64,000 nt of DNA, from contig NZ_CP038159.1 of NCBI RefSeq assembly GCF_004526235.1, positions 2,976,001 through 3,040,000 on the forward strand, read 5' to 3'. Shown here piece by piece: positions 26,233-35,592 of this stretch. Both the position numbers and the translations under genes were made by a program. Every line of letters starts with the position of its first letter. Within the stretch, counting starts at the first letter, position 1. The notes beneath the pieces were generated by a model. The model had not been told where the DNA came from. It did not search any database and was given only the letters and a program-made list of their open reading frames with translations. The stretch is from Sphingobacterium sp. CZ-2 (GTDB taxonomy: Bacteria; Bacteroidota; Bacteroidia; Sphingobacteriales; Sphingobacteriaceae).

Positions 26233-27096
26233 ATGAAATGGCAAGGCGGCCGCCGCAGCGGTAATGTTGAAGATCGTAGAGGAATGTCCGGAGGACAAAA
26301 ACTTACTTTAGGGGGAATTGGTGGAGTTATTGTTCTGATTATCGGTTTCCTGATGGGAGGGGATCCTTCAGAGATCTTAAATCAGGTTCAAAATCAAGCT
26401 GGACCGGCAACTCAACAAGGTCCGGTAGAATCTACTCCGGAAGAAGATCGTTTAATCGAATTTTCAGATGTTGTTTTGACCAGTACAGAAGATGTATGGG
26501 GAAGATTATTCCAAGAGAATGGAAAAACATATCCAATAGCAAAAATGGCCATCTACCGTGAAGGCATAGAAACAGGAGGTTGTGGCTATGGACAAAAGGC
26601 TTTCGGACCTTTTTACTGTCCTGGAGACCAAACGATCTATCTCGATTTGAGTTTCAACAGGGAATTATCCAATCGTTTTGGCGCTAAAGGCGAATTTGCC
26701 CTTGCTTATGTGATTGCGCATGAGATCGGTCACCATATCCAAAATGTTTTTGGAGTTTTGAATAAAACCAATGCGATGCGTGCGCAGATGAGCGAACGTG
26801 AGTACAATAAAATATCGGTGATGACAGAGCTTCAAGCAGATTTTTATGCAGGTGTATGGGCGCATTATGCAACTCAATTGAGTGATGTGAAATTAACTGC
26901 TGATGATATCATGGAAGGGATGCGTGCAGCCGCTGCAGTTGGGGATGACCATATCCAAGAGCAAAGTACTGGACGTTCAAATCCGGAATCTTTTACTCAC
27001 GGAACATCAGAGCAACGTGCATATTGGTTCAAAAAGGGATATGAATCTGGTGACTTAAATGCGGGTAATACCTTTAATGATCCAAGTTTACAGTAA
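26233..27096 (+). CDS. Neutral zinc metallopeptidase, YpfJ family
   Basis: Membrane-anchored putative zinc protease of 287 residues. A basic N-terminus with RRSGNVEDRRG is followed by one membrane helix (about 25-42, LTLGGIGGVIVLIIGFLMGG), a Gln/Pro-rich linker and the catalytic domain. The zinc motif HEIGHH lies at 163-168 (AYVIAHEIGHHIQNV), with a further Glu ligand candidate in ELQADFYAGVWAH. The signature GGCGYGQKAFGPFYCPGDQTIYLD fits YpfJ/UPF0510-type proteins. Activity and substrate are unproven for the family. It is a lone plus-strand gene between minus-strand neighbours, 136 bases from the PhnA-like start. The first codon at 26233 gives the typical N-terminal WQGGRRSGNVEDRR. Confidence 0.92.
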   Translation: MKWQGGRRSGNVEDRRGMSGGQKLTLGGIGGVIVLIIGFLMGGDPSEILNQVQNQAGPATQQGPVESTPEEDRLIEFSDVVLTSTEDVWGRLFQENGKTYPIAKMAIYREGIETGGCGYGQKAFGPFYCPGDQTIYLDLSFNRELSNRFGAKGEFALAYVIAHEIGHHIQNVFGVLNKTNAMRAQMSEREYNKISVMTELQADFYAGVWAHYATQLSDVKLTADDIMEGMRAAAAVGDDHIQEQSTGRSNPESFTHGTSEQRAYWFKKGYESGDLNAGNTFNDPSLQ

Positions 27097-27162
27097 TCCA
27101 ATTAGGCAGATTAGACCCATCAGCTAATAAGAATAAAGCTGGTTGGTCACACAGCAAAAATA

Positions 27163-28143
27163 TTATTGGACTAAAAGATTACATCCACGGATGTCGGAAT
27201 TGTCAAAACGACCTAAAATTTCGAAGGAACCATCGGGATGATATTTACCCAGATCCTGGGTAGCAATAAAAGAACAGGAGTGATAATTGGCAAGATCAAT
27301 GACATTTATCGCTCCTGTTTTTTTATCTTCTATTAAAGTCAATGGATCGTTCGTGTCCCTAATTAATATCTTCATCCAGGCGGGCGTTTTAAATAAACCG
27401 TCCCCATTGGAATAACCCTGCGATAATAATTCGGTCATTCCATACTCCGAATGTATTTTTGAAACCCCAAATCCTGTGGATAAGATGGCATGGAGTTCTT
27501 CTCGAATCATTTCTTTTCGTTTCCCTTTCATTCCGCCGGTTTCCATGACGATCAATTCTGGAAAATCAACCTTAAATTCCTCCACAAAATCCAATAAGGC
27601 ATAGGTCACACCAAAAAGAATAGTCTTCGATTCTTTTCTTTTTAATGCTTCTAAGGTGTTCTTTAAATCCTGGTGATTGTATAAAAAATAGCCACTCTCT
27701 TCTTTATCCGAATGTTTAATCAAATCATCGACCATATAGATCAAGGATGATCCCGATCTTTCCAGATAATTTGGCAGTAAGGCAAGAACGGCTATTTCGC
27801 CAACATCTCCATAAAACTCTTCAAATGCCAACCTAAAACTTCTTTCGTACCAATTTAAATCTGCTACCAGATGCTGACTAGTAACCATCCCTGTAGTTCT
27901 AGAGCTAGAAAAAACAATTTCTGCCTCCTTCTGCTCCTCCATGACTTCACGGGTCTTGAAAAACTGTATGGGCATAAAAGGAATCTGTCGATAATTTTCG
28001 ATGGATCCTACTTCTTTACCTAGAATTTGGAGAAATTCTCTGTAGATAGGGTTATGGTTCGCTTGATGCTTAAATACAGAGAGTGCAGCACTATTGAACT
28101 CTTCCTCGGTTTTAATATTAAATATTTGATCAGCGATTTCCAT
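27163..28143 (-). CDS. LuxE-like acyl-protein synthetase/acyl transferase
   Basis: Protein of 326 residues of the LuxE group, which belongs to the adenylating enzyme family. Visible: the N-terminal AAL..FKHQANHNPIYREFL, YRQIPFMPIQFFKTREV, the phosphate-binding stretch FSSSRTTGMVTSQH (about 77-90), GGMKGKRKEMIREEL, and SEYGMTELLSQGYSN (adenylate motif, about 229-243), followed by DLANYHSCSFIATQDLG. LuxE activates fatty acids and passes them to a protein in the bioluminescence system; Bacteroidota carry such genes without lux, often near surface-polysaccharide or lipid genes, so the role is unknown here. It follows the ECF sigma gene with a 27-base gap, so the two may share a transcript. Confidence 0.82.
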   Translation of the reverse strand: MEIADQIFNIKTEEEFNSAALSVFKHQANHNPIYREFLQILGKEVGSIENYRQIPFMPIQFFKTREVMEEQKEAEIVFSSSRTTGMVTSQHLVADLNWYERSFRLAFEEFYGDVGEIAVLALLPNYLERSGSSLIYMVDDLIKHSDKEESGYFLYNHQDLKNTLEALKRKESKTILFGVTYALLDFVEEFKVDFPELIVMETGGMKGKRKEMIREELHAILSTGFGVSKIHSEYGMTELLSQGYSNGDGLFKTPAWMKILIRDTNDPLTLIEDKKTGAINVIDLANYHSCSFIATQDLGKYHPDGSFEILGRFDNSDIRGCNLLVQ

Positions 28144-28170
28144 ATCGGCAAATATACGGAATGTTGGAGG

Positions 28171-28740
28171 TTAAAAACAGGTCAGAACAATATAAGCCGA
28201 TTGATTTTTCTTGCGGATAAAAGCTAATGCTTGGGTGATGTAATTCTCTACTGTCCTTTTAGAGATATTCAATTCCTCCGCAATTTCATCGTTGGATTTA
28301 TATTCAAATCTACTCATAACAAACACCTTTCGGCATTGCTTTGGAAGCTGTTGGGTGAGTGATTCAATTTCATGGAATAATTCTTTCGCCTCTAGGTATT
28401 TATGAGGTGTTACCTTATTGATCTCATCCAGAAAAACACTTAGATGCAAGAGATACTTATCCCTTACTTTTTCCGAGCGATAATAATTAAAAATCTGATA
28501 TTTCAAGGATTGGAATAAGAATCCAAAGATGTTTGATTTGATCTCGAACCTTTTTTCCCAGAATTCTACATATGTATTTTGAACAATATCCTCTGCGATT
28601 TCTTTATCACCTATTTTTTTAAGGGCATATTTCAGCAATCCATGGGCATATTGATTATATGCCAATTCAAAGGCTTCAAGACTATCCTTTTGGATCAATC
28701 CCAACAATCTCTCTTCAAAATTTAAGTCGATTTCTGCCAC
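28171..28740 (-). CDS. FecI-type ECF RNA polymerase sigma factor
   Basis: Extracytoplasmic-function sigma factor of 189 residues. Region 2 spans about 20-90 (FELAYNQYAHGLLKYALKK, VQNTYVEFWEKR with the -10-binding helix) and region 4 about 125-180 with the helix-turn-helix (YKSNDEIAEELNISKRTVENYITQALAFI). In Bacteroidota such factors pair with a FecR anti-sigma and a TonB-dependent receptor bearing an STN domain, all of which lie next door on the other strand. Here the sigma gene is divergent from fecR rather than upstream in the same operon, and it is followed by a LuxE-like gene on its own strand. The promoters it recognises were not identified. Confidence 0.92.
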   Translation of the reverse strand: MAEIDLNFEERLLGLIQKDSLEAFELAYNQYAHGLLKYALKKIGDKEIAEDIVQNTYVEFWEKRFEIKSNIFGFLFQSLKYQIFNYYRSEKVRDKYLLHLSVFLDEINKVTPHKYLEAKELFHEIESLTQQLPKQCRKVFVMSRFEYKSNDEIAEELNISKRTVENYITQALAFIRKKNQSAYIVLTCF

Positions 28741-28811
28741 CTCTAAAAAAAAATAAAAAAAACCTGTGTGTTAATTTAAGATTAGGTTACTAATAAATTA
28801 AAGCCTGGAAT

Positions 28812-29909
28812 ATGATACGCCGAAGTTTCAACAAAATTATAGAAAAAATTATTAATAGGAAAGCTAATTCACAAGAGGTACAAATCTTTGATGACTGGTT
28901 GAATTCAATTAACCATAAATCTAATTCGGATTGGCAAAAAAAAGAATTGGAACTCCTAAAAGCTAAGGCCCTTGAAAAGGTAGCAACCAAATCGAAATTT
29001 AGGTGGACTTATGTGGCGGCAGCAGCAATAGTCTTAATGGTTGGCGGTTGGTTTTTTTTGACAAAACTATCCCTAGATGAAGTTCAGCCCATCAATGAGC
29101 ACATCGCATCACAACCGATTACACCAGGCGGTTTTAATGGCGTATTGAGTACGGAAGGCGAAGAAGATATCAGTCTTTCCAACCTCAAAATAGATTCCCT
29201 TTACGTCTTTGAAGATATTCAGGTCGAACGGATAGATTCCGGATTGATCCGAATAATTCCTTTGCCTTCATCCAAAACTTGTTGGCAAGAAATAAAAGCA
29301 CCAAAAGGAGCCAATCTTGCCGTAATTCTAGAGGATGGATCTAAAATTACGTTGAATGCGAATTCCAAAATTTCCTTTCCATCCCGGTTTGATCCCCAAG
29401 GAAGAATGGTTGTCATGGAGGGAGAAGCCTATTTCGAAGTCCAAAAAGAACGAATCCGAAGACCATTTGAAGTGCGCGCTGGAAAGAATCTGATCAAAGT
29501 ATTGGGTACAAAATTCAATGTCAATGCGAAATCTGCTACTGAAATGCAGGCTTCCCTATATGAAGGAAAAATTCAAGTTACGAACGGTCATTTCAAGGTA
29601 GTCTTAAATCCAGGAAGGGAGATTTTGATAGCCAAAAACGGCACTTATCAGGTGCAAATTTTTGATAAAAATAAATCAACAGCCTGGAAGGCGGGGATAT
29701 TCGATTTAGAAGGTAAAAATATCAAACAAATCATGGCGGAAGTTTCGGATTGGTATAATGTGGAAGTGGATGATGGAAATGCAGATACCAATATTAAATA
29801 CATGGGCGAACTATCCAAATTTTCTGATATCGAAACGCTCTTGGAAACCCTTAGCCTTGTCAAAGGAAATCAGTTCGAAATTAAAGGAAGGAGGATTATC
29901 GTGAAATAA
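28812..29909 (+). CDS. FecR-family anti-sigma factor
   Basis: Inner-membrane signal relay of 365 residues. A cytosolic N-terminus (about 1-60) binds the sigma factor; one membrane helix lies at about 65-84 (WTYVAAAAIVLMVGGWFFLT). The periplasmic FecR domain spans about 155-255 (APKGANLAVILEDGSKITLNANSKISFPSRF, EGEAYFEVQKE, GTKFNVNAKS), and a DUF4974-like secretin/TonB-like end spans about 292-362 (LEGKNIKQIMAEVSDWYNVEV). It would hold the FecI-type sigma inactive until the STN domain of the neighbouring SusC signals. The SusC start codon is 54 bases downstream. The N-terminal 60 residues lack the usual well-conserved sigma-binding signature, so that part is inferred. Confidence 0.92.
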   Translation: MIRRSFNKIIEKIINRKANSQEVQIFDDWLNSINHKSNSDWQKKELELLKAKALEKVATKSKFRWTYVAAAAIVLMVGGWFFLTKLSLDEVQPINEHIASQPITPGGFNGVLSTEGEEDISLSNLKIDSLYVFEDIQVERIDSGLIRIIPLPSSKTCWQEIKAPKGANLAVILEDGSKITLNANSKISFPSRFDPQGRMVVMEGEAYFEVQKERIRRPFEVRAGKNLIKVLGTKFNVNAKSATEMQASLYEGKIQVTNGHFKVVLNPGREILIAKNGTYQVQIFDKNKSTAWKAGIFDLEGKNIKQIMAEVSDWYNVEVDDGNADTNIKYMGELSKFSDIETLLETLSLVKGNQFEIKGRRIIVK

Positions 29910-29962
29910 AATAATGCATGGGGATGTATGAATATCAATTAAATAACCAAAATCAAATAATT

Positions 29963-32900
29963 ATGAAACACCTATTAGGGATTTTACTGGCATTGATAAT
30001 CCAACTTAGTTATGCCAGTTCAACCCAAAAAGTTACCATTACTCAAAAGGGAAAAACCCTAAGTGAATGCTTAGATGAAATCAAAAGACAAACCGGATAT
30101 AATATTATTTATATCAACAATACCTTAGATCTGAAACAAGTAATTGATGTAGATCTAAAAAATAAATCCTTAGACGAAGCCTTGACGTTAGTCCTAGGGA
30201 ACAAAGGGGTTGATTTTACAATTAAGAACAATACTATTGCTATCTATAAAGCGGAAAATAAAGATGTTAAATCTGCACAGGTAACTTTAAACGTATTGGT
30301 AAAATCAATCGACGGAACGCCCATTTCCAATGCATCTATATTTATAGAAGGGAATGAAAAAGCATTAGGCCAAACCAATGCTGAGGGCGTTTTCATTGCC
30401 AATGTAACAGAAGCTACAAACTTCATTCTTGTCAAACATGTGAATTACGAGGACCAAAGGGTCAGAATATTAAATAGACGTTCGGTCGAAGTGGTATTGG
30501 AAGAAAAAGTCACAAAGATTGAAGAGTCTGTAATTACAGGGATCTATACTCGTGATAAGGAAAGCTTTTCAGGTTCCTCTCGTACATATACTGCTAAAGA
30601 GCTAAAAATGATCAGTAACGTCAATGTTTTGGTGGCCTTAAAATCTTTAGATCCAGCTTTTGCCATTGAAGAAGACAATTTAATGGGTTCTGATCCCAAC
30701 GTTTTGCCTGATGTAAATGTCCGAGGTAAAACCAGTGTAATCGGAATACGACAACAATTTGGAACAGATCCTAACCAACCATTATTTATCCTCGATGGTT
30801 TCGAGTCCAATCTTCGGGTAATTTTCGATTTACCAATCGATCGAGTTGCTTCTATTACGATTTTAAAGGATGCTGCAGCAACAGCCATTTATGGTTCCAA
30901 GGCAGCAAATGGGGTAATCGTCCTTGAAACTGTGAAACCAAAACCTGGTCAATTGACCCTGACCTATAGCAATAACACGAATTTTAGTTTTGCCGATCTA
31001 ACAGATTATAACCTGATGAACGCGGAAGAAAAACTAACGTTTGAGCGCTTATCGGGTTTGTATGGGCAATTAGATGAGAACCAGGTCATAATTGATGAAT
31101 ACCAAGCTTCTTTATACAATGCCAGGTTAGCAGAGGTAAAAAGAGGTGTTGATTCTTATTGGATGAGCGAACCAATTCGTAAAGTGGCTTCCAATAGGCA
31201 TAATGTCAATGTGGAAGGTGGAGATCAACGGGTGAGATATGGCCTTGGTTTTAACTACGGTAATAATCTTGGGGTAATGAAAGGATCTGATAGAAATGTG
31301 ATCGGTGGAAATGTGCGATTGATCTACAGATTGAATAGATTCTCTTTCTCTAACAACTTTACTATTGATTATAGTAAGAATTCCAATAACATCGTAGACT
31401 TTTCTTCTTTTTCAAAAATGAACCAATACTATCGTAAATATGATGAAAATGGTAATATTTTAAGGGTAGTAGAAAGCTTTACGAATGCCTTTGGACCCAA
31501 TACGGAATTGTACAACCCGATGTACGACTTTTACCTGAAGAGTTTCAACAAAGGGAACAATACTGAGTTCCGAAATAATTTTGAAGCAGACTGGCGTTTG
31601 ATCGATGCATTAAGGATCCGTGGAAGATTCTCCTTTGCGAAGGGAAATTCCAGAGGGCAGATTTTTAGTTCTCCATATGCCAATGCATTTATCAATGCTA
31701 CTACTGAAAACAAAGGAAGATATACCGAATCCAATGGACATACCAAAAGTTTCGATTTTGACTTTACCACTTCTTATGGAAAGGCTTTAGGTAGAGATAG
31801 TTACCATACTGTAAATGCCTTGATCGGTATGAGGGCCAATTTATCCCAAAATGAATTAGGCTCTTATGCGGTAGCAGGATATAAAGATGAAGAATACTGG
31901 GCTCCAAAATTCTCTATGGGTTATGTTGAAGGTTCTCGACCTGCTTACAGTTTCAATGACCGTAGATCATTGAGTTACTATTCCAATCTAGGATATTCCT
32001 ACAGAAACCGGTATCTATTTGATTTCAATTACCGTATTGATGGTTCATCCCTGTTTGGATTAAGCAATAAATTCACACAAACATGGGCGGTTGGTGCCGC
32101 ATGGAATTTACACCAGGAATCCTTTATGGCCGATCTAAGCGAATATGTATCCATGTTCAAAATCAGATCATCGTTAGGAAATCCGGGAAATCAGAATTTT
32201 GATGCCTACATGACCATGAATAATTACATCTACAACTTGAACTATCCAAATCCTTTTGGACTAAGTGCAATTATTAGTGAGTGGGGAAACCCACATCTGC
32301 AATGGCAAAAAACATTGGATAGAAACTTCGGATTGGATCTTGAAATTTTGAACAGAAAGTTCTATATGAACATCGATTATTTCCTGAAAACAACCGATCC
32401 ATTATTGATTTATGTTCAGGTACCTACCTCAACTGGAACCAACCAGATCGCCCAGAATGTTGGAGCGCAGAAGACAACAGGGCTAACCGCGAATTTAACC
32501 TATAGGGCAATCGTAAAAGAGAACCTCTTGTGGAACATCAATTTCAATGCAAGGAACCTGAAATCAACCTATTATGATATTGGCAATTCCTTAAACAATT
32601 TGAATAAGGAAAATACCAGTAGGAATCTTCAGCGCTATTATGATGGTGCCAGTACAACCGATCTATGGGCCGTAAAATCTTTGGGTATCGATCCGGCAAC
32701 AGGAAGGGAGATGTTCCTGAAAAAAGATGGAACTCAAACCTTCGTCCATGATTATACGGATGAACAGGTATTAGGCAACTCCACCCCAACTTGGGAAGGG
32801 GTAGCAGGCACGATGCTTGCCTACAAAGGATTCAGTTTTTCTGCCAATTTCAGATACCGTTATGGAGGTCAGATATTCTTGAACACCTTGTTCAACAAAG

Positions 32901-33244
32901 TGGAAAACATCACTCTTGAAGGCCTTAGAAGTAATCAAGACCGTCGGGCATTGTACGAGAGATGGCAAAAACCTGGCGATGAAACCCAATTCAAAGGGAT
33001 TTCATTAACAAACCCAACCCCGATTTCATCCCGTTTTATCGCGGATGAAAATACCTTCAGTTGCGAATCTGTATCATTAGGGTATGAAACAAATGGGGGT
33101 TGGACCAAAAGATTTGGCTTTCAGGCTTTACAATCGAGACTTTACTTAAATGAAATTTTCAGGGTATCAACCGTGACGAATGAACGAGGTATCAATTATC
33201 CTTTCGCCAGAACGGTTTCCTTCTCCATATCTGGTAGATTTTAA
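29963..33244 (+). CDS. SusC/RagA-family TonB-linked outer membrane protein with STN domain
   Basis: Outer-membrane transporter of 1093 residues. A signal peptide (MKHLLGILLALIIQLSYA) is followed by an STN signalling domain (about 24-95, QKVTITQKGKTLSECLDEIKRQ), a carboxypeptidase-regulatory-like domain (about 113-190) and the TonB-dependent plug with the SusC signature LKSLDPAF...NVRGKTSV and ILKDAAATAIYGSKAANGVIVLET. The barrel ends in a terminal Phe (SISGRF). The STN domain means it also signals, through FecR to the sigma factor. The ATG at 29963 is chosen over one at 29918 because only it gives a clean signal peptide. It imports a ligand caught by the SusD at 33256; no glycoside hydrolase lies nearby, so the ligand is open. 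Confidence 0.95.
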   Translation: MKHLLGILLALIIQLSYASSTQKVTITQKGKTLSECLDEIKRQTGYNIIYINNTLDLKQVIDVDLKNKSLDEALTLVLGNKGVDFTIKNNTIAIYKAENKDVKSAQVTLNVLVKSIDGTPISNASIFIEGNEKALGQTNAEGVFIANVTEATNFILVKHVNYEDQRVRILNRRSVEVVLEEKVTKIEESVITGIYTRDKESFSGSSRTYTAKELKMISNVNVLVALKSLDPAFAIEEDNLMGSDPNVLPDVNVRGKTSVIGIRQQFGTDPNQPLFILDGFESNLRVIFDLPIDRVASITILKDAAATAIYGSKAANGVIVLETVKPKPGQLTLTYSNNTNFSFADLTDYNLMNAEEKLTFERLSGLYGQLDENQVIIDEYQASLYNARLAEVKRGVDSYWMSEPIRKVASNRHNVNVEGGDQRVRYGLGFNYGNNLGVMKGSDRNVIGGNVRLIYRLNRFSFSNNFTIDYSKNSNNIVDFSSFSKMNQYYRKYDENGNILRVVESFTNAFGPNTELYNPMYDFYLKSFNKGNNTEFRNNFEADWRLIDALRIRGRFSFAKGNSRGQIFSSPYANAFINATTENKGRYTESNGHTKSFDFDFTTSYGKALGRDSYHTVNALIGMRANLSQNELGSYAVAGYKDEEYWAPKFSMGYVEGSRPAYSFNDRRSLSYYSNLGYSYRNRYLFDFNYRIDGSSLFGLSNKFTQTWAVGAAWNLHQESFMADLSEYVSMFKIRSSLGNPGNQNFDAYMTMNNYIYNLNYPNPFGLSAIISEWGNPHLQWQKTLDRNFGLDLEILNRKFYMNIDYFLKTTDPLLIYVQVPTSTGTNQIAQNVGAQKTTGLTANLTYRAIVKENLLWNINFNARNLKSTYYDIGNSLNNLNKENTSRNLQRYYDGASTTDLWAVKSLGIDPATGREMFLKKDGTQTFVHDYTDEQVLGNSTPTWEGVAGTMLAYKGFSFSANFRYRYGGQIFLNTLFNKVENITLEGLRSNQDRRALYERWQKPGDETQFKGISLTNPTPISSRFIADENTFSCESVSLGYETNGGWTKRFGFQALQSRLYLNEIFRVSTVTNERGINYPFARTVSFSISGRF

Positions 33245-33255
33245 TGCTGTTAATT

Positions 33256-34740
33256 ATGAAAAGAATAATAAAAAATCTCATCTATATTTTTCCCGTTCTG
33301 CTTTTGATGGAAGGTTGCAATAGCTTTCTGGATGTAAAACCTCAGGACAATATTCTGGAAGAGCAGGTTTTCTCTTCCGTGGATGGCTTCAATATAGCCA
33401 TCAATGGTGTCTATGCCGATTTGAACCAAAATGGATTATATGGGGCCAACCTTTCTGGTGGCATGTTGGATGTTATGGCCCAATACTTTGATCTGAGTAA
33501 CCGTGAGCACATTTTTGCACAATATCCAAATTATGACTTTGCCAACGATGAATATAAATCACGTGCGGAGTCAGTTTGGTCAAGAGCTTATGAGTTGATT
33601 GCTAACACCAATGCGATCTTGTACCATGCCGATGACAAAAAAGAGATGTTGGGCGATATTTATTATGGTATTTACAAAGGGGAAGGACTGGCTCTACGTG
33701 CATTTCTTCATTTTGATCTTATGCGGATGTTCGGGTCCAATTATCAGGAAGATCAAGATCTTGAGGTCATGCCATACATGACCCAACATGAAAGGAAAGT
33801 ACAACCATTAACCAGTAATAAAGACTTGGTCAACTTGATCATTAAAGATTTGCAGGATGCAAAAGAGCTTCTAAAAGTTGTGGATCCGATCTTGACCAAG
33901 GGGGTGTTGAATTTTGATGATCCAAATACAAATAAGCTCAATTACAGACAATACAGGTTGAATTACTTTGCTGTTTGTGCCATGTTGGCTAGGGTATATC
34001 TGTGGGCAGGTGATCAGCCTAAAGCAAAAGAAATGGCCTTGGAAGTCATTCAGAAAGGTCAAGTTGCAGGATCTGAAATATTCCCGTGGGTAACGACGGA
34101 GGCTGTCAACAACCGAGGTGAATACCCTGATCGTATCTTCTCCACAGAAGTGTTATTTGCGCTGTATAATACCAACCGCATATCCATTCAGAATTTCCAA
34201 TACAGCTATACGCTCAACCAATTCCAGATTTTGACTTTTATTGGCAATGTAGCGGATGGAAGGGTTCCGGTCCTTTACCCGAACGAAAATGATTTCAGAC
34301 GTAAGTTACATTGGGCGCAACGGGTTAATAATTCCAGTACGGAGATTCTATACTTTACCAAATACTTGGATGTAACAGATACAGAAGGGGTTTCCAACGC
34401 ATATCGGTATATGTTTCCATTGATCCGTATTTCAGAAATGTACTTGATAGCAGCAGAAACAGCGGCAACTTTAGAAGAATCAGCGCAATACCTCAATAAG
34501 TTAAATGTGAATAGGGGATTACCTGAAATCACGTTAACCAGTCAGGATGAGTTGAAATTGATGATTGAAAATGAATATTTAAAAGAATTCTTGGGAGAGG
34601 GCCAGACTTTCTTCTATTTCAAAAGGTTGCAAATGGGTAGTATTCCAAGCCCAAGCCGACCAGGAGTCGATCGTATTCCGATGCAGAAGGGATTCTACAT
34701 TTTTCCACTCCCAGAAAGTGAAACCAGTCAAAGAAATTAA
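33256..34740 (+). CDS. SusD/RagB-family nutrient-binding outer membrane lipoprotein
   Basis: Surface lipoprotein of 494 residues that caps the SusC barrel and binds its ligand. A lipoprotein signal ends in MEGC (Cys21, from an ATG at 33256; an upstream ATG at 33244 overlaps the SusC stop and is less likely). The SusD signature is present: NSFLDVKPQDNILEEQVFSSVDGFNIAINGVYADL, tetratricopeptide-like helices with YGIYKGEGLALRAFLHFDLMRMFG, and near the end ISEMYLIAAETAATLEE and LKEFLGEGQTFFYFKRLQMG. The gene overlaps or abuts susC and is followed by DUF4843 after two bases. The short length and helical layout match non-sugar SusDs as well as sugar ones, so the ligand cannot be told. Confidence 0.95.
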   Translation: MKRIIKNLIYIFPVLLLMEGCNSFLDVKPQDNILEEQVFSSVDGFNIAINGVYADLNQNGLYGANLSGGMLDVMAQYFDLSNREHIFAQYPNYDFANDEYKSRAESVWSRAYELIANTNAILYHADDKKEMLGDIYYGIYKGEGLALRAFLHFDLMRMFGSNYQEDQDLEVMPYMTQHERKVQPLTSNKDLVNLIIKDLQDAKELLKVVDPILTKGVLNFDDPNTNKLNYRQYRLNYFAVCAMLARVYLWAGDQPKAKEMALEVIQKGQVAGSEIFPWVTTEAVNNRGEYPDRIFSTEVLFALYNTNRISIQNFQYSYTLNQFQILTFIGNVADGRVPVLYPNENDFRRKLHWAQRVNNSSTEILYFTKYLDVTDTEGVSNAYRYMFPLIRISEMYLIAAETAATLEESAQYLNKLNVNRGLPEITLTSQDELKLMIENEYLKEFLGEGQTFFYFKRLQMGSIPSPSRPGVDRIPMQKGFYIFPLPESETSQRN

Positions 34741-34742
34741 TT

Positions 34743-35588
34743 ATGAGAATATTTAAAATATTTCCCGGTCTAATACTTTTCCTGCTGTTGTTAACAGCCT
34801 GTGAAAAGGAACTCATGAAGTATGAAGGTTCTGAAGGAATTTATTTTGGTGTCCAGTGGGGTCCAGCACATTTGGACAGTACCCAATGGCCGTTTCAGAG
34901 CTTCACTACAGTGAATTTTATTAATATCCAAGGCGATGAAACCCAAGTCAATTTAAGGGTTATGGCTACTGGAAAACCAAAGGACTATGATCGTTCTTTT
35001 GGATTAAAGATCAACCAGGACAGTACCACAGGTATCCTAGGCGAGAATTTCGAGGCGCCTGCAGAAAACTTTGTTATCAAGGCAGGAGAGGTATATACAG
35101 ATATACCAATTAAATTATTGAGATCTGACAATATTTTGGAAGAAATCAAAACGCTGGGTGTAAATATCCTGCCAAGTAAGGATTTCACGATTGCCATTCC
35201 CACATGGTATTACTTGTCGCCATATTATCGATCTGAACGTCAAGCTATTTTTGATGCCAGCTTTCACAAGATTGAGATGAATGGGGCGATTACTAAACCA
35301 GCTGTTTGGTGGGGAGGTAGTAATTCAGGAAAAGAAGCAGGACTGTGGGGTGAGTTTACCGTGAAAAAATACCTTTTAATGTGTGAATTGCTGAATTTGA
35401 TCTACGACGATTTTCAAAGTGCTGCAACCATGCCAAATGCGAGAAGGGATGTCGTAAACCAGGTGATGCGAGCCTATCTCCAAGAAAATTATGATAATAA
35501 AACGCCCATTTTGGAAAATGATGGCCGATTGATGTGGGTAAATGGTGTTTCTTGGTCTTCAACTGTTGGTGTACCTTATAATCCTTAG
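34743..35588 (+). CDS. DUF4843 lipoprotein of the SusCD operon
   Basis: Probable surface or periplasmic lipoprotein of 281 residues. A signal with LLLLTAC (Cys20) precedes a short N-terminal part (KYEGSEGIYFGVQWG) and two beta-rich modules (about 60-150, with TVNFINIQGDETQVNLRVMATGKPKDYDRSFGLKI and VYTDIPIKLLRS). This is the DUF4843 pattern, a family found next to SusC/SusD with PKD-like and thioredoxin or protease genes. No catalytic residues are evident. It lies two bases after susD and four bases before the PKD-like gene, so it is clearly in the operon. Its role may be ligand capture or support of SusD; that is inference. Confidence 0.85.
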   Translation: MRIFKIFPGLILFLLLLTACEKELMKYEGSEGIYFGVQWGPAHLDSTQWPFQSFTTVNFINIQGDETQVNLRVMATGKPKDYDRSFGLKINQDSTTGILGENFEAPAENFVIKAGEVYTDIPIKLLRSDNILEEIKTLGVNILPSKDFTIAIPTWYYLSPYYRSERQAIFDASFHKIEMNGAITKPAVWWGGSNSGKEAGLWGEFTVKKYLLMCELLNLIYDDFQSAATMPNARRDVVNQVMRAYLQENYDNKTPILENDGRLMWVNGVSWSSTVGVPYNP

Positions 35589-35592
35589 AAAA

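Noticed and set aside
28812..29962. FecR as a pseudogene because it is divergent from sigma
   Set aside because: The frame is full length with a membrane helix, FecR and DUF4974-like domains intact.
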